Source: Collybiopsis luxurians FD-317 M1 (lineage: Eukaryota > Basidiomycota > Agaricomycetes > Agaricales > Omphalotaceae). Taken from it: a stretch of DNA of 64,000 bases. Both the position numbers and the translations under genes were made by a program. This document shows, piece after piece, positions 11,021-22,283 of the stretch. The notes beneath the pieces were generated by a model. That model did no database searches and was not told the DNA's origin. It worked only from the letters and a program-made list of their open reading frames with translations. Numbering within the stretch: position 1 is the stretch's first letter; each line of letters begins with the position of its first letter. Where the stretch lies: the NCBI GenBank assembly GCA_000827265.1, contig KN834881.1, forward strand, positions 3,070 through 67,069, written 5' to 3'.

Positions 11021-12099
11021 GACAATGGGTATGCTTCCATGTGGATGTTTTGCTGGTTGAACACCCTGCAGTATGGAAAGATCATTGCATGCTCATTGAC
11101 TTGCAATGACTTAGAAGGTTTTGATATTATCAAACCCAAGTTGTACCAACTTAAAATATTTCAATATTATCAGACCCAGGTCATATCTACTTGTAGTTGT
11201 CTTAAAGCACATAGCAAAGTTGCAATGTGTCAGGACCTTTCACAACCATTAGAATAAAGGTACAATATATTACAATTTGGTAGCAAGATTGTAGGGAGAT
11301 TATCATTCATTGTGAGATGATATATTGCCCCACAATCATCAATGGCGCTTATAACTGATGCAATGTGATATAATGTTTCTGCCAGGCTAGCGATGAATGA
11401 GCATCAATAGCTGGAAGGATGAATGGTTGGCCCACCGTCTGTCTCTTTGCATGCATCTACCCATGACCCAATCTTAAAGCAGTCTCCCGACATGGCAACA
11501 ACTGATGCATTGCTTTTCCATATTTTCCAATCCCGGTCTTGGACAGAAGAAGCCAGAGTTGTGGACCGTAGAAAGGAGGGTGCCCACTTTCGAGGAAGAG
11601 GCTTCATGGGGCCTGTGCACAAACAAACACAGCTATAAGTATTCAATGTCATACAAAAAATGTTAATTCATACCATAATAAATTGCACTTTGAGGAATCC
11701 ATCCCAGATGCCGCTGGAGCATTGGTTGGGAAGTTAGGGCCTCATGGAAACAAGAACTAGCTTGAACCCATTCCCCTGACTGTTCCCAGAATCTGCCACC
11801 AAGTATATGCTTGACACAGCAGAAGAAGAGTGATGACAATGAAATTACATATTGGAAGGATATGGAGCCTGGCCTCAGGCAATGGACCAAAACTGATGGA
11901 TGTTGATGTAAGATTGTTGCTGAGTATTTCAATGATGGGGTCACTCACTCAGGTAAATTTGACTCTGGTGATTATATTACATCCTAACTCACAACAGCAC
12001 TCATTGCCCTTAGAACCAACTGGAATTTGCTGTGACAATTGTATTCAACCCAACTACCATCTAATTCATAGTAGCAATACTCCGGCCGGCCGCTAAGTC
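11021..12099. other. TE-derived sequence with short unrecognised minus-strand ORFs
   Basis: No complete gene is visible. Minus-strand ORFs at 11944-11663 (WVQASSCFHEALTSQPMLQ and HLGWIPQSAIYYG) and 11652-11404 (MKPLPRKWAPSFLRST, ending HPSSY) can be joined across a short candidate intron and look like the end of a real protein, but I do not recognise it. The stretch 11040-11400 shows nothing I can support. Confidence 0.3.
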
Positions 12100-12715
12100 C
12101 CAGTAGTGATACTGAGGACTCTCCCACATCAGAGCCTTCAATAAATGGCAAGCATCCATTGGCTCCTGCAGCAAAAGTCCCAAATCGGCATGGGGAACAT
12201 CTAGTGCAGGTGCGTGAGTTTTTGACAAAGTGGCGCAACAACACATTTGAGAAGTGGTATGAGGATCAACCATGGGGTTCACTCACTCTTCTACTACCAG
12301 GGATTCTTACCGCTATTGCTACCAAGGCCTGCGCTCAATCAATGACTTTATTGCTACAGGTTGGGAAGAGATCTTTGCACATCAGCATGGTAATGAAATT
12401 ATTGAGCTCCTGCTTCAGCTTGGTGATGACACTGCTAAAGCAAGTATCTGCTCAAATTGAGGAGTGAGTGTGAGAGCAAGCAGCAAGGTGTGCCGAGGGT
12501 GAACATTCAAAACAGGAGGAAAAAGAAGCAAAATGCATTCAGAAGGAGGTCAAAGTGAGAGAGGCACAGGAATGCTGAGAGAAGAAGCAGTGGGCGAAGG
12601 CTGCTGAAAGAGTTTGTACAGTTGAGGAAAAAGATTTAGTAACCCCTAGACCTTGCGGTCATCCTCAGAAAAGTGCTCCTGAAACCCCTCTGTCGCTGAA
12701 AAATTATTATTGACT
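12100..12715 (+). pseudogene. Decayed TE-associated ORF with coiled-coil and eroded AT-hook
   Basis: A plus-strand frame encodes a conserved-looking block (RHGEHLVQVREFLTKWRNNT, EKWYEDQPWG), then a charged, probable coiled-coil region and then PRPCGHPQKSAPETP. The last resembles an AT-hook (consensus RGRP) in which CpG-containing Arg codons became Cys, His and Gln codons. The frame is broken by TGA at 12465, 12471 and 12576, each readable as CGA to TGA. Pro/Ser/Thr-rich frames follow to about 13060. I place it in the TE graveyard because of its neighbours, but cannot name its family. Confidence 0.4.
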
Positions 12716-13170
12716 GCATATTGCCCCTACTCCCACTGCATCTGATCCCAAAGCTATTCAAAAAACACCTGTCACTCCCCTTCCTAATCCTGCCAGTCCC
12801 AGTCTTATAACTCCGCTACTTTACAATCCTTACCTTCCCTTGTTTGCCCCTTCCCCATTATAGTATAATCATCCAATGACACTAACTCCGTTATCAAATA
12901 ATCAAAATTTAGTTACTCCTACTCCCTTTCATTATTCTACTGTATGTACTTTGAATTTCTATGCACCATTACCACATTTATTCACCACACAAGGTATGTT
13001 TGTTTCATACAGCCCTACACATACTGATAATTCTAGTACCTACAAGCCTCACATACCTGAATAATCTTCTTCAGTAGATTGTTCTAATGTCCGCTTTTGA
13101 AACTATTCCCTCACTTTAGTCCCAATATCTGTAGGCCTTATAGTCATAACATCCACGCAAAATCTCCTGT

Positions 13171-15909
13171 TCAACCAGCATTATATGTATATAAGTCACT
13201 GGCAATGTAATGGTCCATTAGCAACTTCACATCTCGAGTTTTGTCAGGGATAACCATGCTTGGCCCCCAGATGGCAGTTCCAAACTGTGTTTCCATGTGT
13301 CTACAGACACACTGGAAGGTTGGTACTCCAGATGAAATCTTCCCAACATGTTCAATGGTAGTACCAGGTCCAAATGAGCGATAGGTGACTTTTATGTCTC
13401 GAACATTGTACTCCTGTCCCAAATCAAATGGAAGGTAGGAATTGGTTTACCACTCCAAGAAAATATCCAACACCATTGATGAGCATGATTTCTAAACAAT
13501 TGTGAAATGGTTAAGTCTCATTTAACAAGATATGCTGACCTTATCTCTTTGGATCATTCCTGTCTAAGTCCTTGCAAGAGATTCAAAACTTCTGCCATGT
13601 AATTTGAGTTACCACCACCCTTGAATCAGAACAGCAAAGTTGGAAGAAGATTCTCCATATGCCCCACATTACCTTTCTTGATAGCAGCCCAAAGATCAAG
13701 ATATGGTAGAACATCCATGTTCCACATTATCCACTGTCATAGGATCAGATCCTGTTCTGACTTTGGAAGTTTATCAAGCCTGTGGAGGGCACTTTGTGAG
13801 GTATGTTTTTTGATCAGCCTCACTGCTAGCATCTGAAGCTCCGAGAGAATATCTGGTGAGGTCAGAGAGCATCTTGACCTGGGAAACTGCTAACCAAGAT
13901 GCAAGAAAATGTACCTCACTGATATGGTGTATAGCTTCATCAAGATTAAGCCAGAATGGACCTTTGGTAGCAGTTGAAATGAGCCCTTTATGTTTAAGAA
14001 TGTCAAATGCATGATGGAGACTACCAATGGCTGCTGAGGTCCCAAGATACTGCTTAGGCAATGAGTTAGCAAAAGCCATAACCAAATAAAACCATCCAAA
14101 GAGTGGAAGCATCCAGTTGAGGCAATCAAAAGAATTGTGATCCTCATAATGTTGGCACCACAAGCCTCAAAGATGGTCTGCTGTTAGTGTCTCCAAGCCA
14201 AACAATGAAGCAAAGAAGGCCAGCACTACACAAAACCCAAAAAATTACGTGCGAAAAATGATGCGTAAAATATATAGGAAAAAGTATGGCTTTTTCGACA
14301 TATTTTTCGGACCCAATTTCGCTCGACAAAGGAAAGGAAATTGAATTCCTATTGCGGTGTAAATCCCACCTGAAAACAATGTGCATTTACGCATGTGAAA
14401 GAAGCCCTTTTACGCGCATAAAAGCATATCTTTTACGGCTGAAAAAGAAATTGGAACCTTATCGGGACCTGAAGTCCCGATAAGTGGGTCATTGTCGGGC
14501 CCAATTGCCATTTTTATCAAGGCGTACTTAGGCTACCAGAAAATGATCAGGTCATCAGATGGGACAAATCAACAAAAAATCAGTCGGAAATGAAATGAAC
14601 ACCAAATGACGAAAGGCTACTTTTGAGATGAGTGGTTCTGAATAGCCAGCGGGCTCTAGCTCGATAATACTTGGTATATGGTTGAGTGGCATTCTTTTAT
14701 TTTTGCGTTATCTTTTATCTTACCTTGATTACATATATATACATCATGTAGCTACTTTCCCGCGCCTCCCGCCACCACCACGGCATTATCTTTTCTTTAA
14801 ACTTACCGGAAACTTACCGCATAATGGGAAAAATACCCAACAAGAATGGAAGTTGGGCCCGACAATGACCCATTTATCGGGACCTGAAGTCCCGATAAGG
14901 TTCCAATTTCTTTTTCAGCCGTAAAAGATATGCTTTTACGCGCGTAAAAGGGCTTCTTTCACATGCGTAAAAGCACATTGTTTTCAGGCGGGATTTACAC
15001 CGCAATAGGAATTCAATTTCCTTTCCTTTGTCGAGCAAAATTGGGTCCGAAAAATATGTCGAAAAAGTCATACTTTTTCCTATATATTTTACGCATCATT
15101 TTTCGCACGTAATTTTTTGGGTTCTGCGTAGTGCAGTCTTGGTCTGCCCATCCACAGTATGATAATGTAGGGACCAAAAGATTGCATTTATGACCTTGAT
15201 TTGTCCATCATAGCTAGCCTCCTCCTGGTCAATTGTTGGGCCAATGTATCCTTCAACAACATTCTCTGGTCCACCCTCAAGCTGAGACACAGGTTCAGGG
15301 GGTAGAAGGGATGGGTTATCTTTATGTTCTGCAAAATAATCTGCAAACTCTGGCATATTTAAAAGCATTTGAAGAACAATATCAACCCTTTGATCAAAGA
15401 GCCGAACATCTATGGTTCTATCCCCTAGGAGAATGAGATTTAGATTAAATGGTGCATTTGAATGGAGGCAAAAGAATTCAATGAATTGGAAAATGATATC
15501 AGGAGGAAGATGAACATGCAAAGGAAGAAGCCAGACAGTCCAGGCTGTTGCGCTAACAAAATGGCTCTGATTGTGGAGGCATTGAGAGAACACACATATT
15601 GGCACATTGAGATTATTGTGGTTCACATTGTAAGAGAGGAAGGTTTAGCTGGTGTGACAACATTACATCCAGAACAGTAAGTACAGATTCTAGTCGTGAA
15701 CTGCCTTCCCAGTACTGCTGATTTGCACAATGGTTTGTGAGAGCCATTGGTTCTGCAGGCTCTGTTTCTTCATCCGATAGATTATTGATGCAGTGATCAG
15801 GCTCATCATCTGAGAACTTACATGGCTCATTGGATGGATCATTGGAGTCAGATAGTTCACTGAAAATGGTATTGTCGTATTCATCAAAGAAGTTGAACCA
15901 TTCCAACAT
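13171..15909 (-). pseudogene. DUF6589-like transposon protein, decayed and split by a foldback element
   Basis: Minus-strand pieces on both sides of the insertion at 14223-15134 belong together. The N-terminal side (15909-15135) has an acidic start, then PEFADYFAEH and GYIGPTIDQEEASYDGQ. The C-terminal side has IVWLGDTNSRPS near 14190, then DHNSFDCLNWMLPLFGWFYLVMAFANSL (14140-14050), DEAIHHISEVHFLASW and further fragments to 13171. The pattern NSFDxLxWxxPLFGWFHLxMAFANS is what I know from DUF6589 proteins of Agaricomycetes, which occur with transposons. Frames change several times, so it is dead. The insertion falls within the coding part, close to the GDxxT segment. Confidence 0.6.
14223..15134. 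mobile_element. Foldback (long-TIR) element, 912 bp with 282-bp inverted repeats
   Basis: The left arm 14223-14504 and right arm 14853-15134 are near-identical inverted repeats beginning GCACTAC(A/G)CA and containing the inner palindrome ATCGGGACCT/GAAGTCCCGAT. About 350 bp of unrelated AT-rich sequence forms the centre. The arms keep many CpGs (ACGTGCG, ACGCGCG) while the interrupted gene is CpG-poor, suggesting a recent insertion. I see no clear target duplication and no ORF beyond the mirror pair inside the arms, so it is non-autonomous. Confidence 0.9.
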
Positions 15910-17937
15910 ATGAAGGTGAAATAAGGTTACACTACACTACATATTGTGCCTGAGTGCTCACTGTTGCGCAACTGTCATGGTGGTTATGCATCGATCCGTC
16001 CCCTGCCAATCAGAATGCAGTACATGTTTATGACGCCGTTCTGCTATCTGTTCAGTGTTTGTTCCTTGTTTACTCTTGTATCTTTCACTGTCACGGCAGA
16101 GCAGTCCACATTGTAGACATCTGGGAACGAGATTACTGAAACACCACAAACATATCAATGACATACCTTTCAATATGAGAAATGATTCCTTCCCATTTCT
16201 GTACTAAGACTAGCACTTTCCCTTTAAAGTTTTATCCACCCTCTCTCAAGCTCCCTTGGAATACTTCCAGAACCCAGATATAGTTAGCTGTGTGAACGAG
16301 CAGGGAGGTGCAGGCAGGGCCAAGGAATTGCAGAGGGGCAAGATTACAGGGAACAGAAAGAAGGGAGAGGGGAAGGGGGAACAAAAGAACAAACAGTATG
16401 AAATCTGTGGCCAGGCCATCATCAACATCGTGTACAGCATAAACTGACTGCAATCGCTGAACAGTCACCCATCCTCATCCCCATGTCACCATCAATTGAT
16501 TGATCATTCTTCCACATCCAAATTTGTCCTAAGCATCTATACAACTTTTCGGAGGATAAAGAAATCACTGGGGCGGGGTACTATTGCTATCAGTATGGGT
16601 ACTTGTCAGGCGTTATTGCTGCAAGAATCTGGCTCTCAAAAGGGCAATACACTGAGCAATCCACTGTTAGTTACACTGTCAGTTGATGCTGTATGCTCCA
16701 GCCAAGCGAGATCCTTCCACAGATAGACAAATTCGGAGATTTGTTCAAACAGGCACATGCCGGCGTAGATCTCTGTGTGTCACTCATGAGGTGTTACACC
16801 AATGAGTAAACAAACAGGTGCAGCAAAATGAGGGATCTAAGAAGCCTTTCATTGACTCAGTGTTGGTCTGTTGGAGCAGGTACATAATACATAATATGGC
16901 TTGATCTCAAACCTGCGGCACATGCAATAGCAACCCTTAGTTATGTACATCTAGACTGCTCTTGATGTCAAAGAGCAGCCAGTGGGGGTTGTACAGCAAC
17001 TCAAAGCCCAGGGAAACCCGCGGAAATACTTAATAACAACACATGTTGCTGTGAATTCATATATGAATTGAACTTGCCCTACATTTACAAAACTAAATGG
17101 CTGCAACTGCAGTGACCACCTATTGTATAAGATATACAGCAAGTTAGTGTTTTGCTCAACAATTTCAATATCTTGACAAATCAAATAGAACACTGTACCC
17201 TCAAGAAAATTGTGGACCATACGAGAATGGTACACTCAAGTCTCAGAAAGATTGATCTTCAATTGAATGTAGCAACTAGGGAAGCAAATACACCAACTGG
17301 GTAGAAATTTGAAACTACCTTTTTTGTTAACCAGTATGTGAGATGTTGAGCACTACAGAAAGTTGCCATTTGCTACACTCCTTTATGAGACTAAAAAAAA
17401 TTGTACACTTCAGGTTCAAGACCTCTGTTATGCAATTTGTTACATTTGTAGTGAGTAGAAGACTTAAAATTAATTTATTCTTACAAATTAGTTCTAACCA
17501 CCCTTACCTCAGAAATGATTATGAAATAACAAGCCAACTGAAAAATTATTACATTTCTAGTACAGCTTGACTCAGTTCAAAACTATCAAGGTGTTAATGA
17601 TTGAGACCATGCCAAACATGTGAAACCAGTTCATTTTACAATAGTACAACATATTTGTCAAGCTACATTCCATGGTGCTTAGCTACTGCAAAGTGGTAAA
17701 TAGGCTGATAGGTAGTTCAAAGAAAGAAGGAAAGAAATGTCACAAGATCATAGAGAAATGCAGAATGGTAAATTCATTTTCACATTTAAAAATCAAACTA
17801 CAACAGGAAGGAAGACGAAAGAACAATGAAGGAAGGAAAAAAGGAAAAAAAAGGGACAATAGCACATTTGAAGGCTTTGCTAAATAAGCAAGTCAACAGT
17901 GTGTTGTGGAAATTGAGAGAAGAACTTACATTGGGCA
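15910..17937. other. 3' flank of NWD gene B
   Basis: From about 16130 this is a diverged copy of 5500-8227 and 27000-28886, including the candidate minus-strand exon (VLVLVQKWEGIISHIER near 16225-16170, followed by an AG|GTATGT donor). It lacks the transposon found in the A copy and provides its empty site at about 17040. It holds no other gene I can support. 15954-16130 is unmatched sequence at the junction with the TE graveyard. Confidence 0.5.
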
Positions 17938-20900
17938 TTATGGAGAAATATATGTAGAGTCCCAACATTGAGTCCATTGTGTTCCATGAACAAAATTTGA
18001 CCAGTCTACAGACAGAGCACAATCTTGAGCATCAGCTGGGATGGTGAAAACTTGTTGTTTATCCTTAAATCCTCCCCTCATATGAGGAGGAAGCCAAAGA
18101 ATGAGTGGTCCATTTTCAGAATGGAGCCAGCCATGGTTATCAATACAACCTGATGAAATACCAGGAGGCAACTGCAAGCTACAGGAATCATGTAGACCTG
18201 ATTGGATTCTCCAAATTCTTATTGAGTGATCCTCAGAGCCAGACACTACATATTGACCATCAGGTGAACATGCTACTGAGGTAACCATTTGTGTATGGCC
18301 CTTGAGTGGCTCTACAACCTGCACACCTGTTTGAGCGTTCCAAATTCTTACTGTCTTATCTGAAGAACCAGACACCACATATTGACCATCAGGTGAATAT
18401 GTTACTGAGGAAACATGGGAAATGTGACCTTTGAGTGGCTCCCCAACCTGCACACCTGTTTGAGCATTCCAAATTCTTACTGTCATATCCCAAGAGCCAG
18501 ACACCCCATATTGGCCATCAGGTGAGAATGCCACTGAGGAAACAGGGGAAATGTGGCCTTTAAGTGGCTTCCCAACTTGCACACCTGTTTGAGAATTCCA
18601 AATTCTTATAGTGTTATCATGAGAGCCAGACACCACATATTGACCATCTGGTGAATATGCCACTGAGCTAACCCAATCTGTGTGGCCTTTGAGTGGCTTC
18701 CCAATCTGCACCCCTGTTTGAGCATTCCAAATTCTTACTGTCTTATCACGAGAGCCAGACACCACATATTGACCAGCAGGTGAATAAGCCACTGACATAA
18801 CCCAATTAGTGTGGCCTTTGAGTGGCTCTCCAACCTGCACACTTGTTTGGGTATTCCAAATTCTTACTGTCTTATCATTGGACCCAGACACCACATATTG
18901 ACCATCAGGTGAGTATGCTACTGACTGAACCCAATTAGTGTGGCCTTTGAGTGGCTCTCTGACCTGCACATCTGTTTGACTATTCCAAATTCTTACTGTT
19001 GCATCATCAGAGCCAGACACCACATATTGACCATCCGGTGAATACGCCACTGACCTAACCCAATCAAAGTGGCCCTTGAATGGCTCCTCAACCTGCACAC
19101 CAGCTTGAGCATTCCAAATTCTTATTGTATTATCATTAGAGCCAGATACTACATATTGGCCATCAGGTGAATATGCTACTGACCGAATGGAATAGGTGTG
19201 GCCTGTGAGCTGTTTCCCAACCTGCATACCTGTGTGAGCATTCCAAATTCTTACTGTCCTATCTCCAGAGCCAGACACCACATATTGACTATCAGGTGAA
19301 TATGCCACTGACCAAACTGATTCAGTGTGGCCTTTGAGTGACTCCCCAACCTGCCCACCTGTTTGAGCATTCCAAATTCTTGCTGTCTTATCATGAGAGC
19401 CAGACACCACATATTGACCATCAGGTGAATATGCCACTGACTCAACCCTGTCAGTGTGGCCTTTGAGTGGTTCCCCAACCTGCATACCTGTTTGAGCATT
19501 CCAAATTCTTACTGTCATATCATGAGAGCCAGACACCACATATTGACCATCAGGTGAATATGCCACTGATTTAACATCCATGGTGTGGCCTTTGAGTAGC
19601 TCCCCAACCTGCACACCTGTTTGAGCATTCCATATTCTTACTGTCTTATCCTCAGAGCCCGACACTACATATTGGCCATCAGGTGAATATGCCACTGACA
19701 TAACCCAATCAGTGTGACCTTTGAGTGCCTCCCCAACCTGCATACCTGTTTGAGCATTCCAAATTCTGACTGTTTCATCATAAGCGCCAGACACTACATA
19801 TTGACCCTCTGGTGAATATGCCACTGAGGTAACATAATCAGTGTGACCTTTGAGTGGCTCCCCAACCTGTACACCTGTTTGAGCATTCCAAATTCTCACT
19901 GTCCCATCAACAGAGCCAGACACTACATGTTGACCATCTGGTGAATAGGCTACACAATTTATGTGATCTTCTGCATAAATCACATGCAATATTTTTTCCC
20001 ATCTTACTGCATGTCCACCTCTTGTTAATTTTACAGTCTGATTCATATAGGTCATTATGTTTTTTCTCAACAATGATTCTGAAGGCAAAAGTGCACATCC
20101 TGATATATAAACATGCGGAGTGCTCTCATGTAATGCAGTAGAAAATGCATTTGCAAACTGCTCCAACTCCTGCATTCTTGTCTGAATATCTTTGTCCTAG
20201 TTTGGGATCAGCTACTGCTCAATTGTTTATTATTGAATCTCACCTTAACTTGCTGTGCCCATTTTATAATTCCTCTTGCACTGACTATTATCCTATTCAC
20301 CTTCCCCATTAAACTTATGCATTCTATCCAGAAAATTATTTGACAACTACTCATAAAATCTCTTACTCCCTGAAAAATTGATATAGTTGCTTCAGCATTT
20401 TGTACATGGTTTGACCACCATTGTGCACTGTACTGTAATTGAGATGAGATACATTGATCAATCCTTTTTCCCAAATCCTTTATCTTCCGATTTGGAATTG
20501 AAGAAGTTTCCAAACTGCAGATGTTAAATTTTGGTTCTGTCATAAGCACTTTCAAACAGATCCTGGCCAAATTCTGGTGTTGGGAGCTTCTTTCAATTTT
20601 GAACTCTGATGGACACTGTTCTGATCTTAAAAATTCCGCCAAAGACAAATGGTAATAGACCTTTCCATTATTCACATATAACACTGCTTTCAAAATATCA
20701 ACAACTCTTCTCACTACTGAAGAAGTCAAATCCGACCCCAGCCCAAGCATTGCAGCTAGAGTTTCCATTGTCAAAGGCTCAAAAGCTGTAATGATCAAGC
20801 CTACAATTAATTGATATTGGTGCTGACTTTGTTTATTGGTGAAGTATTGCTTCAAAACCTCCCCATAGAGGTCATACAATGCAGTATGTGGATGTTCCAT

Positions 20901-22283
20901 TTCACTGTCAGGCTCCTTCAACTGTAACACAATTTGAATATTTGTTGCCATGTCAAACCCTGATTCTACGAATTCCATTGCAGTATTGGCCCAAATGAAA
21001 AGACCATCTGCTTTAGATACCAGATTATGTATGTCACTCCTTGAAATGTCATCATAGAAATTTGTCAATCTTTCCTTAAAAAACATCTCGATATCTTGAT
21101 GAGCAGTATATTCTACATTTAAGTCAAATGACTGAACATGACTCTTGCCCATCATTGCTTTTTGAATTTCATTGTTAGGGCGACTTGTTATTATTACTCG
21201 AATCCATTGTATTTGGCTCAAATGGCCTTGCAACTGGTCAAGCAAGATGGACCTCTCCATAGGTCTTCCCCACTCATCTAGCCCATCAATGATAATAATT
21301 GAGGGCTTTAAAACCCTGATCTTGTACATTAGCTTACACACAATAGACAGCTGTTCCTTCAAAGGGACAGTGTCCACATGTAAGGAAACATCCTCCTTAA
21401 GTATATCCAGTAAGGTTCGAGCATATTCTGGATATTTAGATGCTAGATGGTAGCCAATGGTAGGCACCAGAATAGAAGTATTACTTGTCTCTTGACCTTT
21501 AACACAATGGAATGTCAACATCACGGTAACTTGGTCATGCAATTCCCGGAGTTTTTCAGCAAGTGTGACTGCTATAGCACTCTTGCCACTTCCAGCTAAC
21601 CCATGGATCCAGGCCATACGGCTGTCTGGCTTGAGAACCCATTCACAGAGCTCATTGAGAACTGCAATTCGGGTTCCTTCCATGCAATTGACTTGTTTTT
21701 TGACAGGATTAATGATCGGGTTGAGCTTTTCTTCAAGATCCTTGAGAAGCTCGAGTTTATCTATTCCTATTTCCACAGGACTGTCATTTTTTTGGCCATT
21801 AGAGATAGTAATCTGCTGTCTTACCATAATGATGGTGAATCTCATTTGCAGCGTTGAACTGTGATCCTTGTATGACAAAGTCGGATGCCTCAGATAGGAT
21901 AGATCCTGGAGGTGCAACAGATCCTTGCCCTGCAATCCTGAGTTAGAAGAGCAGAATGAATACAAAACCGACTACTTTCCATAATGATAGTGAATCTCCT
22001 TTGCAACATTAAACTGAGATCTTTGTATTACAAAGTGGGATGCACCGGATAGAATAGATCCTGGAGGTGGAACAGATCCTTGCCCTGCGATCCTGAGTTA
22101 GAAGAGCAGAATGAATACAAAATCAGCTACTTGCCATGAGTGTCCCTCTCGATTTCCGACACGTTCAGTGGTAGATGATGGTCGTTGATAAGAAGATTGA
22201 ACAGTGGGACTCGTGAGAATAGAGGCAGCTATTTGAGCGTATTTACACTACGGCACTAAATCCGAATAACACGTGCCCTGCAT
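17938..22283 (-). CDS. NWD (NACHT-WD40) NLR-like receptor gene B, best-preserved copy
   Basis: This encodes a STAND/NLR-type protein expected to act in cytosolic non-self recognition or heterokaryon incompatibility. Exon 3 (21766-20244, 508 codons) has the NACHT domain: Walker A GLAGSGKSAIA, Walker B SIIIIDGLDEWG, then winged-helix-like sequence. A 47-nt intron (20243-20197, GTGAG...CTGAT...TAG) joins it in phase 0 to exon 4 (20196-17938), which has a linker, 14 WD40 repeats of 43 residues and a C-terminal cap (PPGISSGCIDNHGW; SVDWSNFVHGTQW). Exon 2 (21937-21825) encodes the short motif SDFVIQGSQFNAANE plus HHHYG; a 58-nt intron follows. Exon 1 ends at 22135 with a GC donor. The start is uncertain: the ATG matching gene A is at 22283, but its frame meets TAG at 22250-22248, so an extra intron or another start is needed. 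NACHT and WD40 frames are open throughout. Confidence 0.85.
18196..19983 (-). repeat. WD40 repeat array of gene B, 14 units of about 129 bp
   Basis: Fourteen consecutive units share the core SVAYSPDGQYVVSGSxDxTV followed by RIWNAQTGVQVGEPLKGHT. The first is slightly divergent and short; the remaining thirteen are exactly 43 residues. Most framework positions are invariant, while a few positions vary freely: the two or three residues after GHT, the residue before SVAYS, and those flanking the Asp in SGSxDx. Fourteen repeats would make two seven-bladed propellers. Confidence 0.95.
21825..22092 (-). repeat. Tandem duplication of the motif exon in gene B
   Basis: The 113-nt motif exon occurs twice with a 155-bp period: 21937-21825 and 22092-21980. 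The intron 5' of it, ending TTCTAACTCAG, is duplicated too. The copy nearer the start codon (22092-21980) encodes a variant (SHFVIQRSQFNVAKE, HYHYG) and its donor has changed from GTAAG to GAAAGT, so it is probably skipped by splicing from the GC donor at 22134 directly to 21937. Genes A and D have one copy. Confidence 0.8.

Noticed and set aside
14286..15071. Two mirror ORFs of 65 residues ending KKLEPYRD
   Set aside because: They are the same sequence in the two inverted arms of the foldback element.
18196..19983. CRISPR-like regular repeats
   Set aside because: The 129-bp period is a coding WD40 unit with no spacers; the organism is eukaryotic.
19251..20141. Short ORFs on both strands within the WD40 array (also 32571-32922 and 41676-42221)
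   Set aside because: Out-of-frame shadows of the WD40 repeats.
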